Below are positions 35,789-45,288 of a stretch of 64,000 nt of DNA, one piece after another (positions within the stretch are counted from its first letter, which is position 1; each line of letters starts with the position of its first letter). Source of the stretch: RHLJ01 sp965242845 (GTDB lineage Bacteria; Bacteroidota; Rhodothermia; Balneolales; Balneolaceae); assembly GCA_965242845.1 (NCBI GenBank), contig CBDETC010000002.1, forward strand, positions 558,001 through 622,000, read 5' to 3'. Made by a program: the position numbers and the translations under genes. The notes under the pieces were generated by a model. The model worked only from the letters and a program-made list of their open reading frames with translations. It ran no database searches and was not told the origin of the DNA.

Positions 35789-36877
35789 CTAAACTTTTAC
35801 TGAATGAACCCAACCGTATCGGTCTGCAATATCCCCGTATTGGATTCCGGTGATCTCATCAAAGAGTCTTTTAGCTACTTCTCCGATCTGTCCATTTCCA
35901 ATATTGATGGTTGTTCCATCGTGGTGAATCAAACCTACAGGTGAGATAACTGCAGCCGTACCGGAACCAAAAACTTCTTTTAAGCTTCCGTTTTGGGACG
36001 CCTCGAATACTTCATCAATAGAAATCCGACGCTCTTCAACCGTATAACCCCATTCTTTAGCAAGCTCAGTCACAGAATGACGAGTTACACCAGCTAATAC
36101 AGAACCCGTAAGTTCAGGAGTAATTAGGGTATCGTTGATTAGGAAGTGAATATTCATCGTGCCCACTTCTTCGATATACTTATTTTCGATGGCGTCTAAC
36201 CAAAGGACCTGGGTATATCCTTCTTCCTGAGCTTTTTTCGCAGGAAGGAAACTAGCTGCATAATTACCAGCAGTTTTTGCTTCACCCGTTCCTCCTTTAA
36301 CCGCACGTACATAACCGTCAGGAGTGGTTAATGATACTGGGTTGAACCCCTCTGGATAGTATGCTCCAACTGGAGAAGTAACGATGTAGTAGTTATAAAT
36401 ATCAGAAACTCGTGCAGCCAGATAATTATCACTGGCAAAAATAACAGGACGAAGATACAGCGCCGTACCATGATCTTTAGGAACCCATGCTTTATCTAGT
36501 CTCAACAACTCTTCAAGAGCAGCAATGAAGGTCTCATAATCTGTTTCAGGAATGCACATTCTTCGACAGGAATTATTGAAACGAGCAAAATGGACATCCG
36601 GACGGAAAATATTGATGGTCTCCTCATCTACATAAAAGGCTTTCATCCCTTCAAATACAGCCTGACCATAATGCAGAGCATTTAATGCTGGCGTGGTTTC
36701 AATAGTCTGAAAAGGTTTAACAGAAGGTTCTCCCCATGCTCCGTTTTCAAAGACCATTTCAAACATATGGTCGCTGAATAGCCTTCCAAACTGAAGGTTA
36801 TTAAAATCTACTTCTCCTATTCTGCTAGAGATAGCTCTTTCTACTTTCAATGCCGTTGATGTCATTAAATCTTCCAT
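35789..36877 (-). CDS. ilvE: Branched-chain amino acid aminotransferase
   Basis: PLP aminotransferase of fold type IV, transferring the amino group between leucine, isoleucine or valine and 2-oxoglutarate. The start is ATG 36877 (MEDLMTSTALK, 362 residues). The open frame extends to 37042 but that extension reads into ppc, has a basic composition unlike the enzyme and would overlap ppc by 100 bases. Landmarks are FEGMKAFY, RPVIFASDNYLAAR, VKGGTGEAKTAGNYAAS (lysine), IEEVGTMNIHFLI and GVTRHSV, with GTAAVISPVG near the C-terminus. The length is normal for this group. Confidence 0.93.
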   Translation of the reverse strand: MEDLMTSTALKVERAISSRIGEVDFNNLQFGRLFSDHMFEMVFENGAWGEPSVKPFQTIETTPALNALHYGQAVFEGMKAFYVDEETINIFRPDVHFARFNNSCRRMCIPETDYETFIAALEELLRLDKAWVPKDHGTALYLRPVIFASDNYLAARVSDIYNYYIVTSPVGAYYPEGFNPVSLTTPDGYVRAVKGGTGEAKTAGNYAASFLPAKKAQEEGYTQVLWLDAIENKYIEEVGTMNIHFLINDTLITPELTGSVLAGVTRHSVTELAKEWGYTVEERRISIDEVFEASQNGSLKEVFGSGTAAVISPVGLIHHDGTTINIGNGQIGEVAKRLFDEITGIQYGDIADRYGWVHSVKV

Positions 36878-36942
36878 GGTTCTCTTTCTGTAATGTTTAC
36901 TAGATGGGCGACGAAAGGTACTAAATTTTATGCTGCCTTTCA

Positions 36943-39744
36943 CTACCCAGTGCTCTGCATAGCCGCGGCTATGCCGTTTATGTTGAGGAATATCAACTCT
37001 GTTAATTCCTCTTTTTCCTCTTCTGTAGAAACCTGATCCCATCTCTTCAGTAATTCACTCTGAATGATGTTTAATGGGTATGTAAAGGGGTTTCTGAATA
37101 AAATGGACCGCTGTATTACCGGATTATGCTCTAATACCTCTTTTGTTCCAGCAATAGTGGTTATCCCTTTTATTGCTTCATCTAAATCAATAGTGATTTT
37201 CTCATGAAAATTCAAATTTCCCGGATCATTATAGATCGTAGAAGTGGCAATATGCGTCCGTGCTATTTCACGTTGAGAGTTGTTCATTATTGTGAAAAAG
37301 AATCGCCATTCTTTCTGCCAGCGTGTAATAATTTCCTGGGCATCATCATATTTCTCAAAAATGGTCGAAAGAGCTTTTCCAATTCCATACCAGCCAGGAA
37401 CATTGTATCGAACCTGTGTCCATGCAAATACCCAGGGGATGGCTCTCAATCCATCAAAAGTAAGTTTACCTCCCTTACCTCTGGAAACAGGACGCGAAGC
37501 AATAGGAAGCTTGCCAATATGCTCAATGGGAGTTATTCCATAGTACCAGTCCCAAAATTCCTCATCATCGATTAGCCCTCGATAAGCCTCCATCGAAGTT
37601 TGAGCCAGTTCCTGCATCATATCCCACTCATAGTCAGAATCACTAAGATATCCTGGTTTATCCTTCTGAGTCATGGTTACTCTCACCATTGCGTTTACAA
37701 GCTGCTCAAGATGTCTGTGAGCAATGGTATGAAGAGAGTATCTGAACGAGATTACCTCTCCCTGTTCTGTAAACCGGATACGTCCATTATTACTAACCGG
37801 AGGCATAGCTACAATCGCTTTGTTGGATTGCCCGCCTCCACGACCAACAGTACCACCAGTTCCGTGGAATAACCTGAAATCGATACCATATTTGCGGCAG
37901 GTCATCCCCAGATCATACTGAGCTTTATTTAATGCCCAGTTCGCCGTTAGATACCCTCCATCTTTATTACTATCAGAGTAACCCAGCATTATCTCCTGGA
38001 AATTACCTCGAGCTTCAATTTGCTTGCTGAATAATGGATGCTCAAACATTTGTGCCATTTGACCTGAACAGGCACCTAAATCTTCAACCGTTTCAAATAG
38101 AGGTACCACATCAAGGTGGGTTTCTACTTGCCCGTCGATATAACTCCATAATCCAAGTTCTTTGGCGATTAGTAATACCTCAAGCATATCGCTGACACCA
38201 TGAGTCATACTGATGATGTAGCTACCAAAACTGTTCTTATCCAGCGCCAGCATATCCCGGATTTCCTCAAATACCGTCATTACCCTATTCGCTACTTCTG
38301 AGCGCTGAGTTTTGAAAGGACTAAGTGGTCTTGGATTTTGAAGCTCTTGCTCCAGGACGGCAATTTTTTCCTCTTCAGAAAGTGAGGAATACTTTTCCAC
38401 TACCTTTCCTTTCTTCAATAATTCTTCCACCGTTTCCTCATGTAAACGGCTATGCTGACGAATGTCCAGCGAAGTTAAGTGAAAACCAAAGGTTTTGGCA
38501 CAAATTACCAGGTCCTGAAGCCTGCCTTGCTCACTAAGTGCTGCCAAATCGTTTTCGATTAAACTGTCTCGGATCAGATCCAGGTCATTGATAAAGTCCT
38601 CAGCAGTATATTTTGCGGCTACTTTCAGTACTTCTTCCTTCTCTAGCTTGACAGCATCCCGTTGCTCCTGAATGTACTGCATCATATGAGTGATTTTCCG
38701 GCGATAAGGCTCTCTTTGATACCTTCGCTCATACAGTTCACTCAACGGATTCGCTGTTTCTTCATCTCGAAGGGAAGCTCGTAATGCATCCGAAATATCT
38801 GTCTCTTTGTAAGAAATACTTAAATACCTGCGGAGGTGATCCAGCTTTTTAAGATAAACCTCCAGAACCGTTTTTCGCTGTTCCATCACCGTTTTCCAGG
38901 TGACCGATGAGGTCACATTTGGATTACCATCTCTATCACTACCTATCCAGGACCGATATTTAAGAACGATCGGAATTTCTCCTGCTTCTCCATAATAGGT
39001 TTCCAGAGCATTACGAATATCCCTGTATAAACTTGGTACTACATCCCAAATGGTATGGGTGAAAAAGAACAGGCCATTTTCCACTTCATCTTCTACCGAC
39101 ATCCGTTCAGCTCGTACTTCATCAGTCATAAGTAAGAGCTTCATCTGGTTTAGGATTTCCTTCTTCAGGAACTTCTTTTCGTCTTCGGTATGCGACTTAC
39201 TGTCGACCTCAGCTATCATCTTACTAATCTCATGTTGCTTGGAAAGCACACTTCGACGACGAGCCTCGGTAGGGTGAGCAGTAATTGTAGGCTGGATATC
39301 CATAGTTTCGAAGACATTGATAGCCTCTTCCAGTGAGTAGCCAGCCTCTTTCATATTATAGACTGCCTCTAAAATACTTTCATTTCTAGGCTTATCTACC
39401 GTTTCCTCAAATTCTCTTTTTCGGTTAATGCGGCTTATTTCGTGCTGTTCAAGAGAATTCACCAGATGAAAAAAGGTCGTATAGATGCGCAGGAATTCTT
39501 TGATCGTATCACCCGACATTCCTTTGATTTGATTTTGAAGCTCTGTTAGAACTTCTTCCTTATTCTCATCTAGCGCCGCTCTGCTTTTTAGTGGGAATTC
39601 GGCGAGCATTTCTACAAATGACTCTCCGGAACGTTCTTTGCTGAGTACTTCCAGAATTTCAGTTAGCGTAGAGATTTGAGTCGCAAGGTTTTCGCTGATC
39701 TTACTTTCCTGAGCGAGCTGATGTATGGTAGATTTCCAGGGCAT
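36943..39744 (-). CDS. ppc: Phosphoenolpyruvate carboxylase
   Basis: A 933-residue anaplerotic enzyme forming oxaloacetate from PEP and bicarbonate. Diagnostic motifs: TAHPTEARRRSVL near residue 156 (catalytic His), GSDRDGNPNVTSSVTW, DIRQHSRLHEE, LGYSDSNKDGGYLTANW, FHGTGGTVGRGGG, RFTEQGEVISFRYS and PIASRPVSRGKGG. The C-terminus AAAMQSTG keeps the Q/N-TG ending. It lies upstream of ilvE and crcB on the minus strand, and ilvE's start is 66 bases after its stop. Confidence 0.96.
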   Translation of the reverse strand: MPWKSTIHQLAQESKISENLATQISTLTEILEVLSKERSGESFVEMLAEFPLKSRAALDENKEEVLTELQNQIKGMSGDTIKEFLRIYTTFFHLVNSLEQHEISRINRKREFEETVDKPRNESILEAVYNMKEAGYSLEEAINVFETMDIQPTITAHPTEARRRSVLSKQHEISKMIAEVDSKSHTEDEKKFLKKEILNQMKLLLMTDEVRAERMSVEDEVENGLFFFTHTIWDVVPSLYRDIRNALETYYGEAGEIPIVLKYRSWIGSDRDGNPNVTSSVTWKTVMEQRKTVLEVYLKKLDHLRRYLSISYKETDISDALRASLRDEETANPLSELYERRYQREPYRRKITHMMQYIQEQRDAVKLEKEEVLKVAAKYTAEDFINDLDLIRDSLIENDLAALSEQGRLQDLVICAKTFGFHLTSLDIRQHSRLHEETVEELLKKGKVVEKYSSLSEEEKIAVLEQELQNPRPLSPFKTQRSEVANRVMTVFEEIRDMLALDKNSFGSYIISMTHGVSDMLEVLLIAKELGLWSYIDGQVETHLDVVPLFETVEDLGACSGQMAQMFEHPLFSKQIEARGNFQEIMLGYSDSNKDGGYLTANWALNKAQYDLGMTCRKYGIDFRLFHGTGGTVGRGGGQSNKAIVAMPPVSNNGRIRFTEQGEVISFRYSLHTIAHRHLEQLVNAMVRVTMTQKDKPGYLSDSDYEWDMMQELAQTSMEAYRGLIDDEEFWDWYYGITPIEHIGKLPIASRPVSRGKGGKLTFDGLRAIPWVFAWTQVRYNVPGWYGIGKALSTIFEKYDDAQEIITRWQKEWRFFFTIMNNSQREIARTHIATSTIYNDPGNLNFHEKITIDLDEAIKGITTIAGTKEVLEHNPVIQRSILFRNPFTYPLNIIQSELLKRWDQVSTEEEKEELTELIFLNINGIAAAMQSTG

Positions 39745-39868
39745 GGGCTACTTCGAGGTCTTAATAGGTCTTTTTGTTGAGTGAGTGTAGGGAATGTAAT
39801 TAATAATTCCCCCTTTTTTATTACCAGAATAAGAAGTTTCTCTTGATCGTAATTCCTGACTGTCAGCT

Positions 39869-39966
39869 GTACAATACTTTGGAAGGCGGGCTAAAGCAGG
39901 AATCTAGATTACTTAAAAATATAGCTTTTACTTTTCAATCTAGATTCCCACCTTCGTGGGAATGAC
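39869..39966. repeat. Dispersed palindromic repeat, copy E
   Basis: Two arms are visible: AATCTAGATT near 39901 and again AATCTAGATTCCCACC before TTCGTGGGAATGAC at 39953-39966. A 24-base stretch starting GTACAATACTTTGGAAGG is identical to copy F at 45289-45447. The right end runs to the region where tag translation starts, so it may extend over the first codons in the open frame. Confidence 0.75.
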
Positions 39967-39985
39967 CAACAAAATAAAAGCTGCA

Positions 39986-40555
39986 ATGGATGATTTAGTA
40001 AGATGCGAATGGGCGGAAGGACAATTTGAAGAATATGTTCGCTACCATGATGAAGAATGGGGAGTACCCGTACATGATGACCATGTGCATTTTGAGTTTC
40101 TTATTCTTGAAGGAGCCCAGGCAGGTCTGAGCTGGGCTACGGTCCTGAAGAAAAGAGAAGGGTATCGAGAAGCATTCTCAAATTTTGATCCTGAAGTGGT
40201 AGCAACCTATGATGAGGAAAAAATCCAGGAACTACTCCAATTTGAAGGTATTATCAGAAATAAATTGAAAGTGAGAGGCGTAGTTACAAATGCTCAAAAA
40301 TTCCTGGAAGTTCAAAAAGAATTCGGAAGCTTTGATGCTTACATCTGGGACTTTGTTGGGGGTAAGCCTATCAAAAATGCCTGGAAAACTATGGGAGAAG
40401 TTCCAGCAACCTCTCCTGAATCGGATGCACTGAGTAAAGACCTAAAGAAAAGGGGCTTTAAGTTTGTTGGAAGCACCATTATGTATGCTCATATGCAGGC
40501 ATGCGGACTCGTGAATGATCATACTGTTGATTGTTTTAGGTATGATGAGGTTTGA
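39986..40555 (+). CDS. tag: DNA-3-methyladenine glycosylase I
   Basis: A 189-residue enzyme from ATG 39986 that excises 3-methyladenine. It begins with MDDLVRCEWAEGQFEEYVRYHDEEWGVP, the usual R-C-x-W-A opening, keeps the zinc-site cysteine (C in VRCEW) and the C-terminal HxxxC area (HMQACGLVNDHTVDCFR), plus GAQAGLSWATVLKKR and the catalytic Glu region. An open frame reaches 39956 (GTG), but the first codons are repeat copy E, so the start at 39962 or 39986 is more likely real; I prefer 39986. Confidence 0.9.
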   Translation: MDDLVRCEWAEGQFEEYVRYHDEEWGVPVHDDHVHFEFLILEGAQAGLSWATVLKKREGYREAFSNFDPEVVATYDEEKIQELLQFEGIIRNKLKVRGVVTNAQKFLEVQKEFGSFDAYIWDFVGGKPIKNAWKTMGEVPATSPESDALSKDLKKRGFKFVGSTIMYAHMQACGLVNDHTVDCFRYDEV

Positions 40556-40682
40556 GGGGCTGGATCATTTCAGGTTTCTAGCTGTTGATCTTATTGTAGT
40601 TAACATGACAGGCTTCTGTAATTTAGACTAAGAATAACATCCAAGACTCCCTGTCTGCTAAGCAATACTTTAGCTTGATAAA

Positions 40683-41213
40683 ATGAATATAGCTACAGAA
40701 AAAAAAGTTATCATTGCTTGTAATAATGAGAAGGATTATTCCTTTCGTTTTAAAAACAAAGTTGCGTCCATTCAAGAAAGAGCAGAAGATTTTTTTAATA
40801 CTGTAGTTGATGTAGATGATGACATGAATTATGGAGCATCTAACAAGCTTACCTTCTATTTCAATAAAAATTCCGAGCTACTATTAAATGCTGAAAATTA
40901 TACCGAAGAAGAACGTTGGTTAAAAGCGGATTACTTTGTTGAAGTCTTAATTAGTTCACTTGGAGATTTCTACTGGTCTAGAACACTTGGAAAGAAAAAG
41001 GTATTAGGAATAACAATGAGAAAAAATGCTACAAGAACTAGCAGTTTTTCCAATGAACTTCTACAAAATAAATCTAAAATTGATGATTTCATTGAGAGTT
41101 TAGGTTTCCAAAGTATATCGGATTCACTACTTCGGAAAATCATACCTGAAAGAGAAACTGATCTCTATAATAGTCCAGCCACAGTATTCGATATAATCTT
41201 CTCTGAAATATAG
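40683..41213 (+). CDS. Unknown cytoplasmic protein (176 residues)
   Basis: Begins MNIATEKKVIIACNNEK, contains no signal peptide or membrane helix, and has mixed beta and alpha patterns with a charged middle (DVDDDMNYGASNKLTFYFNK). No recognised family or motif. It is AT-rich, ends before a long noncoding stretch and is not in a tight operon. It may be an acquired gene. Confidence 0.5.
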   Translation: MNIATEKKVIIACNNEKDYSFRFKNKVASIQERAEDFFNTVVDVDDDMNYGASNKLTFYFNKNSELLLNAENYTEEERWLKADYFVEVLISSLGDFYWSRTLGKKKVLGITMRKNATRTSSFSNELLQNKSKIDDFIESLGFQSISDSLLRKIIPERETDLYNSPATVFDIIFSEI

Positions 41214-41330
41214 TTATTGTAATACAACGAATATTTAAGTGATCTCCTTTGTCGTGCTATACTTGATTCAGTATCAGCTTTGAGTAATTCGTTGTTCAGC
41301 AGGTCAATTTTATCAAAGCTTTATCTCTAC

Positions 41331-41356
41331 AGATCCCGGGTCAATCCTGGGATGAC
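41331..41356. repeat. Dispersed repeat, partial copy G
   Basis: GATCCCGGGTCAATCCTGGG (41332-41351) followed by ATGAC resembles the reverse complement of the left part of copy F (the sequence with GATCCGGGATC and GTCATCCC), with only one arm kept. It sits 18 bases from the stop of the DUF5916 gene. Confidence 0.55.
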
Positions 41357-41374
41357 AGATACAAGATTGAAGCA

Positions 41375-43594
41375 TTAAAATCGATGAGTATAGCTCAACT
41401 TCACAACCCCAGCCTGATTGAGGGTCTCGAATTGACCTAATAAATTCTCCTGCCAGTTGTGGTTGTAAACCAGAAACAGATTTGATCCTGGAGTAATAAT
41501 CCATCGCAGCCTGTTATTAAGACCAATACTTTCACTCACATTATCGTACTGGAGATTGGTCGTAAAAAATAGCTCGGTCGTTAAATCCCAAATTCCTTCA
41601 AACAGCATAATATCCGCATTAAAATCGCCCTCAGGTAAACGGATCATTCTTCGGGTATAACTTGGAGATAATTCTATTCCGGGAATAGGCCGAAAGTTTA
41701 ACTCAGCTTCCACTTCCGTCTCCGTACCTGTCCAAAATCCGTTGTATTCCACTTCAAGGCCTGCAGAAATTTTTCTGAACTGTGCGGTACTGATCCCCAC
41801 TTCCGTATTCCAGTTTGTGTACTCACCCACAGGGATAATTATGCTTCCATCACGGCGAATATCAAAGTCGAAATCCAGTAGCTCGTAATTTCTTCCTACT
41901 CTCCAAACAATTCGATCACCGCTCGAAAACCTGACATCACCAAGTGTGAAAATTAAGTTCTGGGTTAAAAGCGTAAAGTCCAGATCGGTGAGGTGTTCAA
42001 ATCTGATTCCCCACCTAACCTGATCTATGGTATTGCTATTCGAGAACTGTGGGGTAAAATCAATAGAGGGTTGTAATCGTCGAAATGCGACTCTACGTGC
42101 AAAACCAACAGCCGGATTGAAAGCTTCCCCAAACTCGCGATATGAAACATGTCCAGACCAAGGGCGGTTTGGAAAATTAAGCCGGAATCCTCGTGATGAA
42201 CGATCAGAGATATTGGTAGAATTATCAGAGACTTCCGCTGGATTATGAAATACAAAAAACGCCTGGAACTGAAGGTTCTTATCTCCCAAAAAGGATGAAG
42301 TAGCTAATTCTAAATCTGCTCCAAGAGTATGCCGATCTTGTAAAGAATCGACATCAGCAGTCGAACGACGTGTGTAAATAAGCCCGATCGTACTTTCACT
42401 TCCAATATTTCGTTTTAGCCTGGCTACTGAAAAGTTCTCGGGATCTAAATCACCACTTTCGCCAGTTCGCACATGAAGTATTGCGAGATTATTTTCCCCT
42501 ACATTTCCCAATAACCGGGCTCCATATGTGATGGGAATCGGGTTACCACCGTTTAGTCCAATTCTTCTACTGAAATAAGGATTGATCCCACTACTTGGTG
42601 CGAATGAATAAATATTAGCACCCTCCAAAAAGAAATCCCGTTGTTCCGGAAAAGCAATTGGAAAACGAGTAAGATTCACCTGCCTTTGATCCACTTCTGC
42701 TTCGGCGAAATCAGTATTAAATGTAACAGAGGCTTTTAAACTGGGAGTAATGTTATAATTGATATCAACACCGGCATCCGGACTTAGCTCCGTTTCTGTT
42801 TCGGCTCCGGTTTGATCGCTGGAAACAGTACTAATTCCAAATGGAACTATTTCGAGTCCCAATCCTTGTGAAATATCCCTTAATCCTGTTAATAGACCCG
42901 CATCCTGTGGGCGTGCAATCCCCTGATTTCTTCTATGCCCAGTCCATAATGCCGTTTCATTCTTTCTCCTAATGATTCTCATGAAGTTAACTCCCCAATG
43001 GTCATTTTCTTCATCAAAATTGAGTGTACTAAAAGGAATTTTTATCTCTGCAGACCATCCAAATTCACCGATATAGGTCCGGGCATCCCAAATACCATCC
43101 CAGTTTAGATTGATCCCTCCACCCTGACCAGAACTCACTAAACCATCAGTTCTCATTCCATTTGGGTTGATCTCCATGAAGTAGGCGTTGCGCTGATCGT
43201 TAAACGTGTCAAAGATCCAGACAAAACGTTCATCGGAGATAATACGCTGGTCTCTTCGTTTCTGAAATGCTTTGATTTGGGAAGGGTCACTATCATACAG
43301 GATCACACCGATGTACATATACTTATCATCGTAAGCTATTTTTACTTCAGTTTTTTCTGTAGCGGGGTTGCCTTCTACAGGTGATTGCTGGGTAAATCCA
43401 GAAGCAGAAGGAATAGATTCCCAAAAGGATTCTTTTAGGTTCCCATCGAAGCTAAATGCAGCTCTTTCTTCTATGGTCAATCGAATCGACTGGATAGTTT
43501 TTTGTACTTCATCGTCTACAGCCTGAAATGCGGCTAGACTTTGACTAAAAAGTAATGCCCCACAGAGTATTAGTAGTGATCGAGTTCTTTTCAA
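41375..43594 (-). CDS. DUF5916 outer-membrane protein with CBM9-like domain
   Basis: A 739-residue protein with a signal peptide (residues 1-22). A CBM9-like domain (about 35-220: FSFDGNLKESFWESIPSASGF, DDKYMYIGVILYDSDPSQI, NPNGMRTDGL) is followed by the DUF5916 region and a long beta-barrel (about 240-739) with aromatic girdles and a final phenylalanine (LSYTHRF), as required for barrel insertion. Family members occur in Bacteroidota and related marine bacteria; sugar binding is assumed for the N-domain. Substrate and role are unknown. Confidence 0.85.
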   Translation of the reverse strand: MKRTRSLLILCGALLFSQSLAAFQAVDDEVQKTIQSIRLTIEERAAFSFDGNLKESFWESIPSASGFTQQSPVEGNPATEKTEVKIAYDDKYMYIGVILYDSDPSQIKAFQKRRDQRIISDERFVWIFDTFNDQRNAYFMEINPNGMRTDGLVSSGQGGGINLNWDGIWDARTYIGEFGWSAEIKIPFSTLNFDEENDHWGVNFMRIIRRKNETALWTGHRRNQGIARPQDAGLLTGLRDISQGLGLEIVPFGISTVSSDQTGAETETELSPDAGVDINYNITPSLKASVTFNTDFAEAEVDQRQVNLTRFPIAFPEQRDFFLEGANIYSFAPSSGINPYFSRRIGLNGGNPIPITYGARLLGNVGENNLAILHVRTGESGDLDPENFSVARLKRNIGSESTIGLIYTRRSTADVDSLQDRHTLGADLELATSSFLGDKNLQFQAFFVFHNPAEVSDNSTNISDRSSRGFRLNFPNRPWSGHVSYREFGEAFNPAVGFARRVAFRRLQPSIDFTPQFSNSNTIDQVRWGIRFEHLTDLDFTLLTQNLIFTLGDVRFSSGDRIVWRVGRNYELLDFDFDIRRDGSIIIPVGEYTNWNTEVGISTAQFRKISAGLEVEYNGFWTGTETEVEAELNFRPIPGIELSPSYTRRMIRLPEGDFNADIMLFEGIWDLTTELFFTTNLQYDNVSESIGLNNRLRWIITPGSNLFLVYNHNWQENLLGQFETLNQAGVVKLSYTHRF

Positions 43595-43979
43595 AATTGA
43601 TAGTTAGTTCATTTGAACAAAGCGTTAATAAAAATAGGAGACCTAATAAATCCATGAGGTAAAATTATGTGATGCCTCAATCCTTTTTTTTGATGATCAA
43701 AATGATTCTTACTGTACTTTTGCCTTGATGCAAAAGTACCAAAAAATCAAGGCTATGAATTCTAGGCGAGTTCACCATTTCCTCGCTGAATAATTCCAAT
43801 GGTCTTCGTTCTATTCGGATATATTTTCTAATCGAGCCTGTGTGGAATTATTCAACCTTTGGTCACGCTCAAAAATGAGCTCACTTGTTCCGCCTACAAT
43901 TCAAAGGCCCTTTTTCTTTCCGGTCAAAAGGACATAAATCATTTCTAGTTTTATGAGTGTAATCAATTAACTTCTGTCC
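43595..43979. other. 385-bp intergenic interval with folded element
   Basis: No gene is supported here. The left 110 bases contain little but the upstream region of the DUF5916 gene. From 43714 to 43911 the sequence is full of mutually complementary stretches, described as a separate feature. The last 70 bases should hold the promoter of the APC permease. Confidence 0.6.
43714..43911. ncRNA. Structured noncoding element: pseudoknot plus long foldback
   Basis: GTACTTTTG (43714-43722) and CAAAAGTAC (43731-43739) form a perfect 9-bp stem whose 8-base loop CCTTGATG is complementary, over 7 bases, to ATCAAGG at 43746-43752: an H-type pseudoknot or two exclusive stems. To its right, TGAATAATTCCA (43787-43798) and TGGAATTATTCA (43843-43854) are perfect over 12 bases, nested in GAATTCTAGGCG (43757-43768) and CGCCTACAATTC (43891-43902), which match at 11 of 12. 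The strand of any transcript is not known. It could be an RNA or a mobile-repeat remnant. Confidence 0.6.
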
Positions 43980-45272
43980 ATGAATACATCCACCAAAGAA
44001 AAACTACCCCGAAAACTTGGAACCTGGGGAATTTGGCTTCTTGTAGTTAATGGGTTAATTGGAGCAGGAATTTTTGGACTTCCCAGTGGTGCTAATGCCC
44101 TGGCTGGATCTTACAGTGTATGGATTTATGCCTTCTGTGCTATTCTGATTTTACCTGTAATCCTGAGTTTCGCTGAACTGGGAAGCTATTTTAGAGGCAC
44201 TGGTGGTCCGGTTAGATATGGTACTGAAGCCTTCGGGCCTTTTATCGGCTTCCAAAGTGGCTGGCTGTATTATATGGCTCGAATGATTTCTTTCGCTGCT
44301 AACTCCGTTCTTCTGGTTGAAAGTATCGGATACTTTTATGCACCTGCTGGTGAAGGCATTGGTCGAATTATCTCACTTGCTATTATCTGTGGTGCACTTA
44401 CTTTTATTAACGTACTCGGCTCGGTTGAATCAATTCGTTCACTCGCTGCCTTTACCGTGTTGAAGTTTTCGGTGCTCATCATGCTGGTATTTGGAGGCCT
44501 TGTGATGCTTGGCGGTGAAATTCTACCTTCTTTTGAATCACAAGAATCTATTGCCGAAAACCTTGGCACAGCCACTCTTTTACTTATTTATGCTTTCGTA
44601 GGATTTGAAGGAGGAGTTGTTCCTGCCGGAGAAACCAAAAATCCTGAACGTGATATGCCCCGGGCATTGATTCTTGGTTTAGGTTCTATTGTAATTCTTT
44701 ACATGCTTATCCAGCTGGTAGCAGAAGCAGCTGTGCCTGATTTAGCTTCTTCTACTTCCCCATTACTTGATGCTTCCTCAGCCTTATTTGGAGAAATTGG
44801 AGCAGTCATACTAATGATTGGAGTGGCTACCTCCGTTACTGGAAATCTGGTAAGCAACATGTTTTCTACGCCCAGACTTACTTATGCTCTTTCATTAGAT
44901 AAATCACTTCCCTCCTGGTTCGGAAAAGTCCATTCCAAGTTCTTGACGCCTTCAAATTCAGTTATCTTTTTTGGGGTCTTTTCGTTCATAGGTGCTGCTT
45001 TGGGTTCTTTCACAGCGTTGGCGGCAATGACCGTCTTATCACGAGTCTTCTTTTATATCATTACTTGTGCTGCTGTTCCAAAACTCCGCCCAAAGTTTAA
45101 AGGCGAGAATACTTTCACTCTGAAAGGAGGATACACGATACCTATTCTTGGAATTTTGGCCTGCCTTTGGCTGATGTTTCAGGTGAGCCTCAGGAATATC
45201 TGGATGACCGCTCTTTTTATCGTTGTAGGATCAATACTATATTGGATTGCGAGAAGACAGGTTAAGGATTGA
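43980..45272 (+). CDS. APC family amino acid permease
   Basis: A 430-residue protein with about 12 membrane helices. The N-terminus has WLLVVNGLIGAGIFGLPSG, the helix 1 pattern of APC transporters with its unwound glycine region, then FAELGSYFRGTGGPVRYGTEAFG and YAFVGFEGGVVPAGETKNPERDMPRAL in helix 6 to loop 6-7, typical of amino acid/polyamine antiporters. Substrate cannot be told. It stands alone with its own 5' region and a palindromic repeat after it. Confidence 0.9.
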   Translation: MNTSTKEKLPRKLGTWGIWLLVVNGLIGAGIFGLPSGANALAGSYSVWIYAFCAILILPVILSFAELGSYFRGTGGPVRYGTEAFGPFIGFQSGWLYYMARMISFAANSVLLVESIGYFYAPAGEGIGRIISLAIICGALTFINVLGSVESIRSLAAFTVLKFSVLIMLVFGGLVMLGGEILPSFESQESIAENLGTATLLLIYAFVGFEGGVVPAGETKNPERDMPRALILGLGSIVILYMLIQLVAEAAVPDLASSTSPLLDASSALFGEIGAVILMIGVATSVTGNLVSNMFSTPRLTYALSLDKSLPSWFGKVHSKFLTPSNSVIFFGVFSFIGAALGSFTALAAMTVLSRVFFYIITCAAVPKLRPKFKGENTFTLKGGYTIPILGILACLWLMFQVSLRNIWMTALFIVVGSILYWIARRQVKD

Positions 45273-45288
45273 TTATTTCCCATTTACA

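Noticed and set aside
35785..35830. Fluoride riboswitch before crcB
   Set aside because: The 4-base gap to ilvE leaves no room and no fluoride-aptamer motif is seen.
36878..37042. N-terminal extension of IlvE
   Set aside because: It overlaps ppc and is basic and unlike aminotransferase sequence; ATG 36877 gives the normal length.
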